Source: AWTP1-13 sp963827545 (GTDB lineage Bacteria > Pseudomonadota > Alphaproteobacteria > Rhizobiales > Hyphomicrobiaceae). From it: a DNA stretch of 64,000 bases. The stretch is from NCBI GenBank assembly GCA_963827545.1, contig CAWHBI010000025.1:8756-72755 (forward strand). Reading direction: 5' to 3'. A model generated the notes under the pieces. It saw only the letters and a list, made by a program, of their open reading frames with translations, had not been told where the DNA came from and ran no database searches. This document shows, one piece after another, positions 35,553-44,619 of the stretch (the first letter of the stretch is position 1; each line of letters opens with the position of its first letter). The position numbers and the translations under genes were made by a program.

Positions 35553-36644
35553 ATGGAGCCGTCTGCAACTGACGAGGTCTTGATCCGGCGTGAAGGTCGC
35601 GCCGGGCGCATCACCATGAACCGACCGAAGGCCCTGAACGCCCTGACCCACGCGATGGTTGGCCGGATCTGGGCAGCTCTCACGGCCTGGCAAGACGATC
35701 CAGAGGTCGAGCTGGTGGTGCTCGACGGGGCAGGAGACCGGGGGCTGTGCGCGGGCGGTGACGTGCGCACGCTCTACGAAAGTCGAACGCAGGGCTCGCA
35801 CTATGCCAGGGCCTTCTGGCGCGACGAATACCGGCTCAATGCGCTGATCGGCCGCTATCCCAAACCCTACGTGGCGATCCTGGACGGCATCGTCATGGGC
35901 GGCGGCATCGGGCTGTCGGCCCACGGCAACCACCGCATCGTCACGGAGCGCTCGCGGCTCGCGATGCCGGAGACCGGCATCGGCCTCATCCCGGACGTGG
36001 GCGGAACCTGGCTGCTCTCCCGCCTCCAAACGCGACACGGCGTGCCAAAGGAGGCCGGCACGTACCTCGCCCTGACTGGGCAACAATTCGACGGGACCGC
36101 GGCTCTGGACCTCGGCTTCGCCGACGTCCTGATCATCTCGGAGCGCCTGCGTGACGCCTTAGCGGAAATGATCGCCGACGGACACCCGGACAGCGTGATG
36201 ATGCGCAACAAGGCAACGATCGACGAAGCGCCCCAATCATCGCTGTTCGACTTGGCACCGGCCATCGACGCCGCGTTCCGCGGCGATCGAATCGAGGACA
36301 TCACGGCGGCGCTCGAAGGCATGTCCGGCGAATGGGCAGCCAGAACGCTCGCCGACTTGCGTACCAAATCGCCGCTCTCGCTGAAGCTCACCTTGGCCGC
36401 GCTGCGCCGCGCACGCAATCTCGGCTCGCTCGAGGAGGCTCTCAATATGGAGTACCGCCTGACCGTACATCTCTACGAGCATGGCGAGTTTCTCGAGGGC
36501 GTTCGCGCGTTGATCGTCGACAAGGACAGGAGTCCCCGTTGGAATCCGCCCCGGCTGGAGGATGTGACCCCCGAGATGGTCGAGGCGTTCTTCGCACCCC
36601 TGCCCGAAGACCTCGGGCTGGAGCCGGTGGCGGGGCGCGTGTAA
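35553..36644 (+). CDS. enoyl-CoA hydratase/isomerase family, 3-hydroxyisobutyryl-CoA hydrolase-like
   Basis: A 363-residue crotonase-fold protein. Hallmarks of the HIBCH/valine-degradation branch are GRITMNRPKALNALTHAMV, LCAGGDVRTLYE, VAILDGIVMGGGIGLSAHGN (oxyanion hole), PETGIGLIPDVGGTWLLSRL with the catalytic Glu region, and the C-terminal FLEGVRALIVDKDRSPRWNP. It likely hydrolyses 3-hydroxyisobutyryl-CoA in valine breakdown, although related CoA substrates are possible. Its length (above 340) fits HIBCH rather than a plain enoyl-CoA hydratase. Confidence 0.9.
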   Translation: MEPSATDEVLIRREGRAGRITMNRPKALNALTHAMVGRIWAALTAWQDDPEVELVVLDGAGDRGLCAGGDVRTLYESRTQGSHYARAFWRDEYRLNALIGRYPKPYVAILDGIVMGGGIGLSAHGNHRIVTERSRLAMPETGIGLIPDVGGTWLLSRLQTRHGVPKEAGTYLALTGQQFDGTAALDLGFADVLIISERLRDALAEMIADGHPDSVMMRNKATIDEAPQSSLFDLAPAIDAAFRGDRIEDITAALEGMSGEWAARTLADLRTKSPLSLKLTLAALRRARNLGSLEEALNMEYRLTVHLYEHGEFLEGVRALIVDKDRSPRWNPPRLEDVTPEMVEAFFAPLPEDLGLEPVAGRV

Positions 36645-36703
36645 CGGTTGCGTTCCAACTGCTCATCCACACCGATGATGCACGGTGAACTGGGTCCCGA
36701 CCT

Positions 36704-36740
36704 TCATGCCGGAGGCATGTCTTCGACATGACGGGATGAC
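36704..36740. repeat. short family A core
   Basis: TTCATGCCGGAGGCATGTCT followed by TCGACATGACGGGATGAC. This is the double-hairpin core of the family without the long CCCTCTCCCC arms. It lies between the hydrolase and M48 protease genes, which are convergent. Confidence 0.6.
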
Positions 36741-36763
36741 GTTTGCGGCCTGGTCTCGCGCTC

Positions 36764-37829
36764 TCAACTGGCGGTCTCCTGGGCCGCGGCGTAGCGTTTG
36801 AGGGCGTCCACCCGGTCGTCGATGGAGGGGTGGGTCGAGAACAGCCCACTGAGGCGCCCGGCCACAGGGTTCTCGATGAAGAACGCCTCCATGCGCGAGG
36901 GCACATCGAAGCGCGCGTGGTTCTCGATCTTGCGCAGCGCCCGCACCAGCGCGTCGGGGTTCTTGGTGAGCTCGGCCGAGCCCGCGTCCGCCAGGAACTC
37001 GCGCGAGCGCGACAACGCGAAACGGATCAATGTCGAGACGCCCCAGCTGATCAGGATGATTGCCACCGCGATCAGGATCGCCACGATGGCGGCGCCTCCG
37101 CCTCCCTGGCTCCGCCCGCCGGAGCGGTCGCCGCGGTCCGTGTCGCCGCCGCTCCAGCCGGTGGAGGAGTCCTGCGACTCCGACGTCCCCCACGGCTCGC
37201 GCCGCCGCGGCGTCGGCGACCAGCCGTAGGGAAAGTCCCAACCGCGGATGATGAGGTCGCCGAAGAAGGCGAAGATGCCGGCAAAGATGACCGCGATCAC
37301 CATCAGCTGCGTGTCGCGATTGCGGATGTGAGTGAGCTCGTGCGCCAGCACGGCCTCCAGCTCGTCGTCGGTGAGCTTGTCGAGGAGCCCGCGCGTCACC
37401 GCCACCACGTACTGGCCCTCGCGCAGCCCCGACGCGTAGGCGTTGAGGGCCGGCGTGTCGATGATCTGCAGGGCCGGCATCGGCAGCCCGCGCGAGATGC
37501 ACAGGTTCTCCAGCGCATTGTAGAGCTTGGGCGCCTCCGTGCGGGTGACGCCCTTGGCACCGGTCGCCATGCCGATCAGCGCCTGGTGCGTGAAGTAGGC
37601 GATGCCAAACCAGGCGAGCGCCGCCAGCATGGCGATGGGCCACGAGCGGCGGAACTGCCACGCGGCGCCGGCCACTATCTCGTCGAGCGTGCCGCCGTAG
37701 AACGCGCTCCAGATCAGCAGCAGCGAGAACAGCAGCGCGTGCAACAATGCCACGAACCCGGCCAGCAGGAGCGACCGAGCGGATGCGGTTGGCCTGGATG
37801 TGGCCGTAGAGTCCGTAGGCTTGGAACAT
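36764..37829 (-). CDS. HtpX-like M48 family metallopeptidase, frameshifted at the N terminus
   Basis: A membrane zinc protease of about 355 residues. The expected N terminus MFQAYGLYGHIQANRIRS lies at 37829-37776 in one frame; the rest continues in another frame with SLLLAGFVALLHALLFSLLL. Removing one base near 37775 joins them. The zinc motif is VLAHELTHIRNRD (HExxH), the third ligand region is SREFLADAGSAEL, and further helices frame them. A Gly/Ser/Arg-rich loop (about 230-265) interrupts the core. It likely degrades damaged membrane proteins. The neighbouring lemA on the same strand is a common partner of M48 proteases. Confidence 0.88.
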
Positions 37830-37836
37830 TGTTGTC

Positions 37837-37995
37837 CTCTCCCTCTCCCCGCCATTCTTCCATGACGGGGAGAGGGTCATGGCGGAGCCATGCCTTCGGC
37901 ATGAGGTGAGGGGCGGCCTCGAGCAGCGTCGGAGCTTTGTGCCGCCCCTCACCCTAGCCCTCTCCCCATGCCGGAAGAGGCATGGGGAGAGGGGA
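37837..37995. repeat. family A palindromic repeat between lemA and the M48 protease gene
   Basis: Outer arms CCCTCTCCCC and GGGGAGAGGG, an inner core GCCATGCCTTCGGCATGAGG, and a mirrored second half CCGCCCCTCACCCTAGCCCT. It fills the 175-base gap between two genes that otherwise look like one operon. Confidence 0.75.
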
Positions 37996-38004
37996 CCTCT
38001 CCAC

Positions 38005-38571
38005 CTAGAACTTCACCTGCGGCGCCGTCTCAACGGCCTTGCGCTCGCCTGCCTCGAGGTTGAAAAACTCCTGCGCGGAGAAGCCCATCGACTGGGCGAA
38101 CAGCACGGCCGGGAAGGCCTCGCGCGTGGCGTTGTACTCGGCTGCGGCGTTGTTGAAGAAGCGGCGCGCGGCGGCGATCTTGTTCTCCAGGTCGGACAGC
38201 TCGCCCTGCAGCTGCTGGAAGTTCTGGTTGGCCTTCAGGTCCGGATAGGCCTCGGCCAGTGCGAAAATCTGCCGCAACGCGCCCTGCAGCGCGCCCTCGG
38301 CGGCGGCTTGCGCGGCCGGCCCCTGGGCGCTCACCGCTGCGTTGCGAGCCTTGATGACAGCCTCCAGCGTTCCCTTCTCGTGTGCCGCATAGCCCTTTAC
38401 GGTCTCGACCAGGTTGGGCACCAGGTCGTGGCGCTGCTTGAGCTGCACGTCGATGTCGGAGAAGGCCTGGCGGCAGCGCTGGCGCAGCGACACCAGGCCG
38501 TTGTAGGTCATGATCAGCCAAAGGCCGACCAGCACGAGAAGCCCCAGAATGATCCAGCCGGCGGTGCCCAT
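38005..38571 (-). CDS. lemA: LemA family protein
   Basis: A 188-residue protein with one N-terminal transmembrane helix (WIILGLLVLVGLWLIMTYNG) and a long helical domain. LemA hallmarks are YNGLVSLRQRCRQAFSDIDV, LKQRHDLVPNLVETVKGYA, and RRFFNNAAAEYNATREAFPA. The function is uncertain; LemA genes are often paired with an M48 protease as here. Confidence 0.95.
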   Translation of the reverse strand: MGTAGWIILGLLVLVGLWLIMTYNGLVSLRQRCRQAFSDIDVQLKQRHDLVPNLVETVKGYAAHEKGTLEAVIKARNAAVSAQGPAAQAAAEGALQGALRQIFALAEAYPDLKANQNFQQLQGELSDLENKIAAARRFFNNAAAEYNATREAFPAVLFAQSMGFSAQEFFNLEAGERKAVETAPQVKF

Positions 38572-38735
38572 GTGCTTTCCTCCATTCCTGAACCTGGCGC
38601 TGTGGCAGAAGCATAACGCCGCAAACCCATTATCGCCGAGGATGCGTTTGAATTGAGGGGCCTTGCATAGCTTCGGTTACTGACCGACAAATCACGCCCG
38701 CCGCATTCCCCTGCCGCCAACCCAGGCCGATCGAC

Positions 38736-39026
38736 ATGCCAAGTGCCAATTTCCTCACCTATTGGTATCTGCACGCGCCCAGCCTCATTTTGGCGGCGCT
38801 GATCTATCTGCTCCTCGGCCGCCTCGTCCTGTCCTTCCTCCTCGATGCCGGCAGTATTGTCATGCGTGTCGTCCACGCGATCACGCATCCGGTCGTCGCG
38901 GTGGTGGGCGCCATCACGCCGCGTATCGTTCCGCCGGCGGGCGTCATCGTTTGTGCCATTGTCTGGCTGCTGGCCGCCCGCATCACGCTATTCATGGGCG
39001 CGATGGCCAGGGGCGTGCGGCTATAG
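38736..39026 (+). CDS. small multi-pass membrane protein (YggT-like layout)
   Basis: A 96-residue protein with three hydrophobic stretches: SLILAALIYLLLGRLVLSFL, the segment around VVHAITHPVVAVVGAITPRI, and VIVCAIVWLLAARITLFMGA. The ITPRIVPPAG turn before the last helix recalls YggT-type proteins, but the match is loose. The next gene begins 17 bases downstream and is also a membrane protein, so the two may act together. Confidence 0.65.
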   Translation: MPSANFLTYWYLHAPSLILAALIYLLLGRLVLSFLLDAGSIVMRVVHAITHPVVAVVGAITPRIVPPAGVIVCAIVWLLAARITLFMGAMARGVRL

Positions 39027-39042
39027 CCAGCTTGGGGGGATC

Positions 39043-39381
39043 GTGTATCAAACTCAAAGCCCTGCGGCACTCGGGACACGCGCCCTACTGCTGACGGCGA
39101 CCGGCGCAGTGGCGCTCTTCAACGGTACCACCCTGTCCCCGTTCTTCGACCCCGTCGCCTACATCTTGTATCTGGCCTCGCGCGGCTATCCGCTGGTCAA
39201 TCCGGCCCGCCTGTTCTATGTGACGCCGCTGGCGATTGCTGCCTTGACGGTGCTGATCGCCGGCATACCGGCTGCCATCTACGAGCGCATCCGCGGCCTC
39301 AAAGCGAGCACGGTCGTCTCGCTTGGCATCTGGCTGGTGGCCACGGTGCTGCTGAGCCTGCCTACGATCATGCGAATGTGA
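39043..39381 (+). CDS. small multi-pass membrane protein
   Basis: A 112-residue protein from a GTG at 39043, with three or four helices: ALLLTATGAVALFNG, the YVTPLAIAALTVLIAGIPAA segment and VVSLGIWLVATVLLSLPTIM. A loop contains SPFFDPVAYILYLASRGYPL. It is transcribed with the preceding membrane protein gene. The family is not recognised. The open frame further upstream (to 38845) overlaps that gene and is not used. Confidence 0.6.
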   Translation: MYQTQSPAALGTRALLLTATGAVALFNGTTLSPFFDPVAYILYLASRGYPLVNPARLFYVTPLAIAALTVLIAGIPAAIYERIRGLKASTVVSLGIWLVATVLLSLPTIMRM

Positions 39382-39404
39382 GCAGCGATTGAGGCGGCGC
39401 CTCG

Positions 39405-39533
39405 AGAGCAGGATCGCTTCGGATTGACGACCTTGCCCAAATCGTGACGTGGCGGCCGAAGCGTGAATCCTGCTTGAGAGCAATTACGTTCCATGATCGA
39501 AGCGAAGCGCTTCGATCAGAAACGATCTTGCTC
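39405..39533. repeat. family B dispersed repeat, copy 1
   Basis: Starts AGAGCAGGATCGCTTCGGAT, contains GGCGGCCGAAGCGTGAATCC and the perfect palindrome GATCGAAGCGAAGCGCTTCG plus ATC, and ends GAAACGATCTTGCTC. The copies at 47213-47362 and 48467-48561 lie in the opposite orientation. Confidence 0.8.
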
Positions 39534-39548
39534 GGGCCAACCAACGAT

Positions 39549-40484
39549 TCACTGCTTGGCCGGCGCCACCGCGACCTGCGGCGTCCAGCCCGCGGACGTA
39601 CCGTCCGTCAAGGGGCCCCTGAGATTGGGGCGCTTGGCCGCCGCCTTGGCCACATTGGCTGGAGCCGGCGAGGCGGCCGGAGCCGGTTGCGGATCGAGCA
39701 TGACGATGCGCCGCACGTAGTCCACGTTCGCCGCCGCGTTGTCCACGGACTGGTTGCTGGCCGCGGCGAGCCGCGCCTCGTCGTACCTGCCCTGCAGGCC
39801 GAGGACGAGGGCCAGATTCTGGCTCACGCGGGTGTCCTGTCCGGCCGCTGATGCGGCGCGCTTGAGGAGCGGCTCGGCCTTGTCCGGGTGGCCCTCCATG
39901 GCATGCGCCAGCGCCAGGTTGTTGAGCACCGAAGCCTGGTCGGGGGCGAGCGCCAGCGCCCGCTCGTAGAGCGGGATGGCGTCGCGGTATTGGCCCTGCT
40001 TGGCCAGCACCGTGCCGCGGGCCGAAATCACGCGCCAGTCCGGGTTGGTCGGGTCGTCGGCCTGCTCCAGCAGCCTCTGGGCCACGCTCACCTGGTCGAA
40101 CTCCAGCGCCAGCCGGCCGTACTCGCTGTTGAGGCCGCGATGGCCAGGATGGAATAGCGAGGTCTGTTGCAGCACCGCCAGCGCCTGGCGCTTCTCGCCC
40201 ATGGCCTTCAGATTGCGGGCATAGTTCAGGGCGCCCTGGGCGTCCTTCGGGTTCTTGGCGAACTCCTTGCCCCAGTACTCCGTCGCCTTTGCCAGCTCCT
40301 CTTTGGTGTTGCTGGAGGGGGCCTTGGCGGCCTCGCTCTTGGGCAGCGATGCGGGCGCGAGGTCGAGTTGTCCGGGGCTCAATTGCGAGCAGGCGCCCGT
40401 GGCCATGCACAGGAAAGCGGCTGCCAGAGCACCAGTGAAATTGCGCGGCGATCCAACCGCGTTGGATGTGCCAGCCTCGGTCAT
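39549..40484 (-). CDS. tadD: TPR lipoprotein, TadD-like
   Basis: A protein of about 311 residues with a signal peptide and putative lipidation Cys (ALAAAFLCMATGACSQ). At least four TPR units follow: AKATEYWGKEFAKNPKDAQG, DAIPLYERALALAPDQASVL with NNLALAHAMEGHPDKAEPLL, and later QNLALVLGLQGRYDEARLAA. The C terminus is Pro/Ala-rich. This matches TadD, an outer-membrane TPR protein of the Tad system, but it lies about 10 kb from the rest of that locus. ATG at 40484 is preferred over upstream codons. Confidence 0.78.
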   Translation of the reverse strand: MTEAGTSNAVGSPRNFTGALAAAFLCMATGACSQLSPGQLDLAPASLPKSEAAKAPSSNTKEELAKATEYWGKEFAKNPKDAQGALNYARNLKAMGEKRQALAVLQQTSLFHPGHRGLNSEYGRLALEFDQVSVAQRLLEQADDPTNPDWRVISARGTVLAKQGQYRDAIPLYERALALAPDQASVLNNLALAHAMEGHPDKAEPLLKRAASAAGQDTRVSQNLALVLGLQGRYDEARLAAASNQSVDNAAANVDYVRRIVMLDPQPAPAASPAPANVAKAAAKRPNLRGPLTDGTSAGWTPQVAVAPAKQ

Positions 40485-40596
40485 GTCGTCCCCCACGCGC
40501 GCGAAAAGCGCGCGAATCACCAAGGGCGATCTTCTGGGACGGCCGTCAACAAAGTCTTAAGAAGGATTAACTGCCGTATAATATAGGGTGGGCCGC

Positions 40597-41247
40597 TCAG
40601 GCCACGCCTGTCTCCTTCCGCGCCCCCCGCTCCCATTCGGCCATCGCGGGCAGGGCGAACAGTGCTTCCACGTAGGCCTGCGCGAGCCCGTCGTCGCCGT
40701 AGTCGGCGAGGTCCGGCAGGTAGGTGCGAAACCTGGACGCGACGGGCGCGTACATGGCATCCGCCGCCGAGAAGCGCCCGAGCAGGAACGGTCCGCCACT
40801 CTCGTGCCGGCTGCGGCAGTCATGCCAGATGGCAACGATGCGCCGCACATCGGTCGCCACCCGCTCCGGCAGGCTCGCCTTCGGTGCACGGCCGAGGAAG
40901 TCCATCGGGCAGTGCTCGCGCAGCGCCTGAAAGCCCGAGTGCATCTCCGCCGCGGCAGACCTGGCCAGCGCGCGCGCCGGCGCGGTGTCAGGCCACAGCC
41001 CGGCCTCGGAGTGGGTCTCGGCGAGGAACTCCAGGATGGCGAGGCTGTCCCAGATGACGCGCCCCTCCACCAGCAGCGCCGGCACCTTGCCCGAGGGCGA
41101 ATGGTGCAGGATCTGCGCCTTCGCGTCGGGGGCGCGCAGGTCGACGTTGATCTCGCCGAAGCCGATGCCGGCATGCTGCATGGCAAGCCACGGCCGCAGG
41201 CTCCAGCTCGAGGTGTTCTTGTTGCCGATCACCAGCCGATAGCGCAT
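40597..41247 (-). CDS. glutathione S-transferase family protein
   Basis: A 216-residue GST. The thioredoxin-like domain begins MRYRLVIGNKNTSSWSLRPW, the serine region that would bind the thiol, with SGKVPALLVEGRVIWDSLAI as the cis-Pro and glutathione-contact segment. The helical domain contains GPFLLGRFSAADAMYAPVAS. The NKNTSSWSLRPW signature is that of the zeta/YfcF-like group. The substrate is unknown. Confidence 0.9.
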   Translation of the reverse strand: MRYRLVIGNKNTSSWSLRPWLAMQHAGIGFGEINVDLRAPDAKAQILHHSPSGKVPALLVEGRVIWDSLAILEFLAETHSEAGLWPDTAPARALARSAAAEMHSGFQALREHCPMDFLGRAPKASLPERVATDVRRIVAIWHDCRSRHESGGPFLLGRFSAADAMYAPVASRFRTYLPDLADYGDDGLAQAYVEALFALPAMAEWERGARKETGVA

Positions 41248-41375
41248 GCGCCCACCCCAAAAAATCCTGTTCCACAGCCGCCGTTTGAGCGGGAATTGTC
41301 ATTCCAGAGCGGGCCGCGGATAATGCCGCGAATGCACCCCGCGGTGGCCCCGCTCCTCCTGTCACGATCCAACCC

Positions 41376-42809
41376 ATGCCGGCAAGAGAGAAGAACAGGA
41401 CTGCGTCAGAGGCAGCCGCCGTCCTGGCACCCGCCGACGGCAAGAAGAAATCCGTTCCGATCTGGCTCGCCCGCGATCCCCGCTGGGTCGAGGAGGCCCA
41501 GCTCACGGCCATGCAAAAGGCATGGGTGCAGGGGCAAGGCTTCAAAGGCACCGGCAAAAAACACCTGCTGCTCCCCGGGGCCGACGGCACACTCGCTGGC
41601 GTCGTGCTGGGTCTCGGCGTGGCGCGTGCCGGCGACCCCATGGACAGGGCCGAGATCGCCGTGGGGCTGCTGCCCAGCCTGGCGCCAGCCGGCCTCTATC
41701 ACCTGGCCAGCGGCGTCGAGGATCCCGGACTGGCGGCCGTCGCCTGGGGGCTCGGCGCCTATCGCTTCCGGCGCTACAAGTCGGGCAACGGCGAGGAGCC
41801 GGCCCAGCTCAGGCTACCGCGCGGCGCCGACCTGGAGCTCGCTCTCGCCACGGTCGAGGCCGTCTGGCTGGGTCGCGACCTCATCAACACGCCGGCGAGC
41901 GACCTGGGCCCGGAAGAGCTCGAGTCCGCCGCGCGCCAGCTGGCCAAGCGGCACGGCGCCAGCGTCACGAGCATCGTCGGCGACGATCTGGAGGCCAAGA
42001 ACTTCCCGATGATCCACGCCGTCGGCCGGGCCAGCGACCGCCCGCCCCGACTGATCGAGCTCACCTGGGGCAAGGCCTCCGCCCCGCGTGTCACGCTGGT
42101 CGGCAAGGGCGTCTGCTTCGACACCGGCGGCCTCGACCTCAAGCCCGCCAGCGCCATGCTGATCATGAAGAAGGACATGGGTGGGGCGGCTGCGGCGCTG
42201 GCGCTGGCCCACATGGTGATGGCGGGCAAGCTCGATCTGCGGCTGCGCGTGCTCATCCCGGCGGTCGAGAACAGCGTGGCCGGCAACGCCTTCCGCCCGG
42301 GCGACATCCTCACAAGCCGCGCGGGCAGCACCGTGGAGATCGGCAACACCGATGCCGAGGGACGCCTCGTGCTCGCCGATGCGCTGGCGCTCGCAGACGA
42401 AGAGCGGCCGGACCTCCTCATGAGCTTTGCCACGCTCACGGGCGCCGCCCGCACCGCCCTGGGACCGGAGCTGCCGGCGTTCTACACCGACGACAGCGCC
42501 TTCGCCGCCGACGTCGCCGCAGCGGGCAATCGCGTCGGCGATCCGGTGTGGCGCATGCCGTTCTGGACCGGCTACGAAGGCACGCTGGACAGCCAGGTCG
42601 CCGACATGAACAACGTCTCGGAGGGCCCCTTCGCCGGCTCGGTGACGGCCGCCCTGTTCCTGCGCCGCTTCGTCAAGCAAGCCCGCTGCTTTGCCCATTT
42701 CGATCTCTACGCTTGGCGCCAGGCGCCCAAGCCGCTCGGGCCCAAGGGCGGCGAGGTGCAGGTCGCGCGCGCCATGTTCGAGGTGCTGCGCACGATGGGC
42801 AGACGCTGA
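41376..42809 (+). CDS. M17 family leucyl aminopeptidase
   Basis: A 477-residue cytosolic aminopeptidase. The metal and catalytic segments are intact: VGKGVCFDTGGLDLKPASAM, LIMKKDMGGAAAALALA, and the family signature GNTDAEGRLVLADALALA. The N-terminal domain (about residues 1-165) is less conserved, as usual. It removes N-terminal residues from peptides using two metal ions. The gene for an NlpC/P60 hydrolase follows 20 bases downstream, a pairing that is frequent in alphaproteobacteria. Confidence 0.95.
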   Translation: MPAREKNRTASEAAAVLAPADGKKKSVPIWLARDPRWVEEAQLTAMQKAWVQGQGFKGTGKKHLLLPGADGTLAGVVLGLGVARAGDPMDRAEIAVGLLPSLAPAGLYHLASGVEDPGLAAVAWGLGAYRFRRYKSGNGEEPAQLRLPRGADLELALATVEAVWLGRDLINTPASDLGPEELESAARQLAKRHGASVTSIVGDDLEAKNFPMIHAVGRASDRPPRLIELTWGKASAPRVTLVGKGVCFDTGGLDLKPASAMLIMKKDMGGAAAALALAHMVMAGKLDLRLRVLIPAVENSVAGNAFRPGDILTSRAGSTVEIGNTDAEGRLVLADALALADEERPDLLMSFATLTGAARTALGPELPAFYTDDSAFAADVAAAGNRVGDPVWRMPFWTGYEGTLDSQVADMNNVSEGPFAGSVTAALFLRRFVKQARCFAHFDLYAWRQAPKPLGPKGGEVQVARAMFEVLRTMGRR

Positions 42810-42829
42810 CAGACACGAGAGCACGGACC

Positions 42830-43699
42830 TTGAACACGACACCTCTCGATCCTCGGCGACACGCCTTCCGCGACGACCTCGCGGCCGAGGAGTTGCGCGG
42901 CAAGGTGACGGCCCCGCGCTATGTCGCAGGCGAGGTGCGCCAGGTTGTACATTCAGCCACGCCGCTCCGCGGCAGGCCCGATGCGCGCCAGAGCTGGACC
43001 AGCGAGGTGCTCTATGGCGAGCACGTCATCGTCTACGACGAGAGAGACGGCTGGGCCTGGGTGCAGCTAGCGCGCGATGGCTATGTCGGCTACCTGCGCA
43101 GCGGCTCGCTCTCGCCGCAGGTGAAGGCGCCCACCCACAGGGTGCGCGCGCTCAGCACCTTCCTCTACACGTCACCCGACATCAAAGCCCCGCCCTGGCT
43201 GCCCCTCTGCATGACAGCCGCGCTCAGCGTGGTGCAGGCCGGCGCCACCTTCGCCAGGCTCGCCGACGGCAGCTTCGTGCCGACGCGCCACATCGCCGAG
43301 CTGGGCCGCAACGCGCCCGATTTCGTCGCCGTCGCCGAGCGTTTCCTCGGCGTGCCTTATCTGTGGGGCGGCAAGACGCGGCTGGGGCTCGATTGCTCCG
43401 GGCTGGTGCAGGTAGCCATGAGCGCCGCCGGATTGGACTGCCCGCGCGACAGCGACATGCAGCAGGCAGAGCTCGGCGGCAACGTCAGGGTCCATGCCGA
43501 TCTCGACGGGCTGGAGCGTGGCGATCTCGTGTTCTGGAAGGGCCACATGGGGATCATGACCGACGCCTTCCTGCTTCTGCACGCCAACGCCCACCACATG
43601 GCCGTCGCCATCGAGCCGCTGCGGGCCGCGGTCGATCGCATCGCGCGCAGCGGCCTGGCCGTCACGGCCATCAAGCGCCTCGAGGCCAAGTCCGCGTGA
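42830..43699 (+). CDS. NlpC/P60 family peptidoglycan hydrolase with SH3 domains
   Basis: A 289-residue protein. Residues about 30-150 form bacterial SH3-like domains (WTSEVLYGEHVIVYDERDGW, ARDGYVGYLRSGSL). The C-terminal NlpC/P60 domain starts VAERFLGVPYLWGGKTRLGL; the catalytic Cys is in DCSGLVQVAMSAAG, the His in WKGHMGIMTD and the third residue likely in LLHANAHHM. No signal peptide is visible. Start is TTG at 42830, since no ATG or GTG fits before the SH3 region; ribosome site is weak. Confidence 0.9.
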   Translation: MNTTPLDPRRHAFRDDLAAEELRGKVTAPRYVAGEVRQVVHSATPLRGRPDARQSWTSEVLYGEHVIVYDERDGWAWVQLARDGYVGYLRSGSLSPQVKAPTHRVRALSTFLYTSPDIKAPPWLPLCMTAALSVVQAGATFARLADGSFVPTRHIAELGRNAPDFVAVAERFLGVPYLWGGKTRLGLDCSGLVQVAMSAAGLDCPRDSDMQQAELGGNVRVHADLDGLERGDLVFWKGHMGIMTDAFLLLHANAHHMAVAIEPLRAAVDRIARSGLAVTAIKRLEAKSA

Positions 43700-43756
43700 C
43701 AACGCCGACTGAGGGCTCGTGGCGCAGGCAGTGACCCAAACCTCTTACGGTCTCGG

Positions 43757-44590
43757 CTATTTGGCCTCGCGCGTTGCCCGCCACGCGGCTTGCTTGCCGC
43801 CGGTCTTGCGGCTCCCCTCGATGGCATCGCCGCTCACCCGCGCCGCGTATCGAGTGCCTCCAGCCGTGAAGGTGATCTCATCGCCCTTCAACTTGCCCTT
43901 CATGATCGGCGCGACGACGTTGCCGGAACTGAGCGTGCCGGTGACCATCTGGTACTTCTGCTTGAGCTCGAGCTTGCCCTCGGGGAGTTGCCACGTGCCA
44001 TCCACCTTCGCCGGTACGATCCAGAGGAAAGCCTCACAGAATTGGGAGCATTTCCTGGGGGCGCTCACCGTCTGGTCCGGCTTCCAATCCCCCATGTCGA
44101 ACGAATTCGACACCACGCGGGTGCCGGGCTTCATGTTCAGGATCGTGGGTCGAAGCTTGACGTTGAGATCGGGGAGGAGGAACAGGGTGAGGACCGTCGC
44201 CTGCGAGAAATCGCTCTCGAAGATGTCCCCCTTCACAAACGTGACCTTGTCACCGAGGCCAGCCTTGGCCGCGTTCCGCTTCGACAGCTCGACCATCTCG
44301 GGGTTGTATTCGATGCCGAGCGCCTTGGCGCCGCGCTGCGCCGCCGTGATCACCGTGCGGCCGTCGCCCGAACCCAGGTCGATCACATAGTCGTTCGGCA
44401 TGACCTTGGCCATGTTCAGCATCTTGTCCACCAGCGCCTGCGCGCTCGGCACCCAGACGACGTCTTTTCCCTCTTGCCCCACCTGCGGCTTGTATTTCTT
44501 CGCAGGCTGCGCCAGCGCGACGCTGCAGGTTGCGATCGCCGCAAGGCAGAGCGCCGCCAGCGATCGGGGGAGGGACTGCGACAGCTGCAT
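43757..44590 (-). CDS. exported SAM-dependent methyltransferase-like protein
   Basis: A 277-residue protein with a clear signal peptide (SLAALCLAAIATCSVALAQ) followed by a class I methyltransferase domain. The SAM motif I is YVIDLGSGDGRTVITAAQRG, with the acidic strand GIEYNPEMVELSKRNAAKAG. After about residue 190 a beta-rich domain follows (GTWQLPEGKLELKQKYQMVT). The start at ATG 44590 has a GGAG site. SAM is not normally available in the periplasm, so either the hydrophobic segment acts as an anchor or the domain has another role. Confidence 0.82.
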   Translation of the reverse strand: MQLSQSLPRSLAALCLAAIATCSVALAQPAKKYKPQVGQEGKDVVWVPSAQALVDKMLNMAKVMPNDYVIDLGSGDGRTVITAAQRGAKALGIEYNPEMVELSKRNAAKAGLGDKVTFVKGDIFESDFSQATVLTLFLLPDLNVKLRPTILNMKPGTRVVSNSFDMGDWKPDQTVSAPRKCSQFCEAFLWIVPAKVDGTWQLPEGKLELKQKYQMVTGTLSSGNVVAPIMKGKLKGDEITFTAGGTRYAARVSGDAIEGSRKTGGKQAAWRATREAK

Positions 44591-44619
44591 GCTTTCTCCA
44601 ATCAACGGCCGGGATTTGC

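Noticed and set aside
40557..40571. CtrA-binding site upstream of tadD
   Set aside because: The two TTAA half-sites are six bases apart instead of seven, so it is not called as a feature, only mentioned as a possibility.
41522..42829. N-terminal extension of the NlpC/P60 ORF through the aminopeptidase gene
   Set aside because: The frame is open by chance across pepA; the protein-like sequence begins only at the TTG near 42830.
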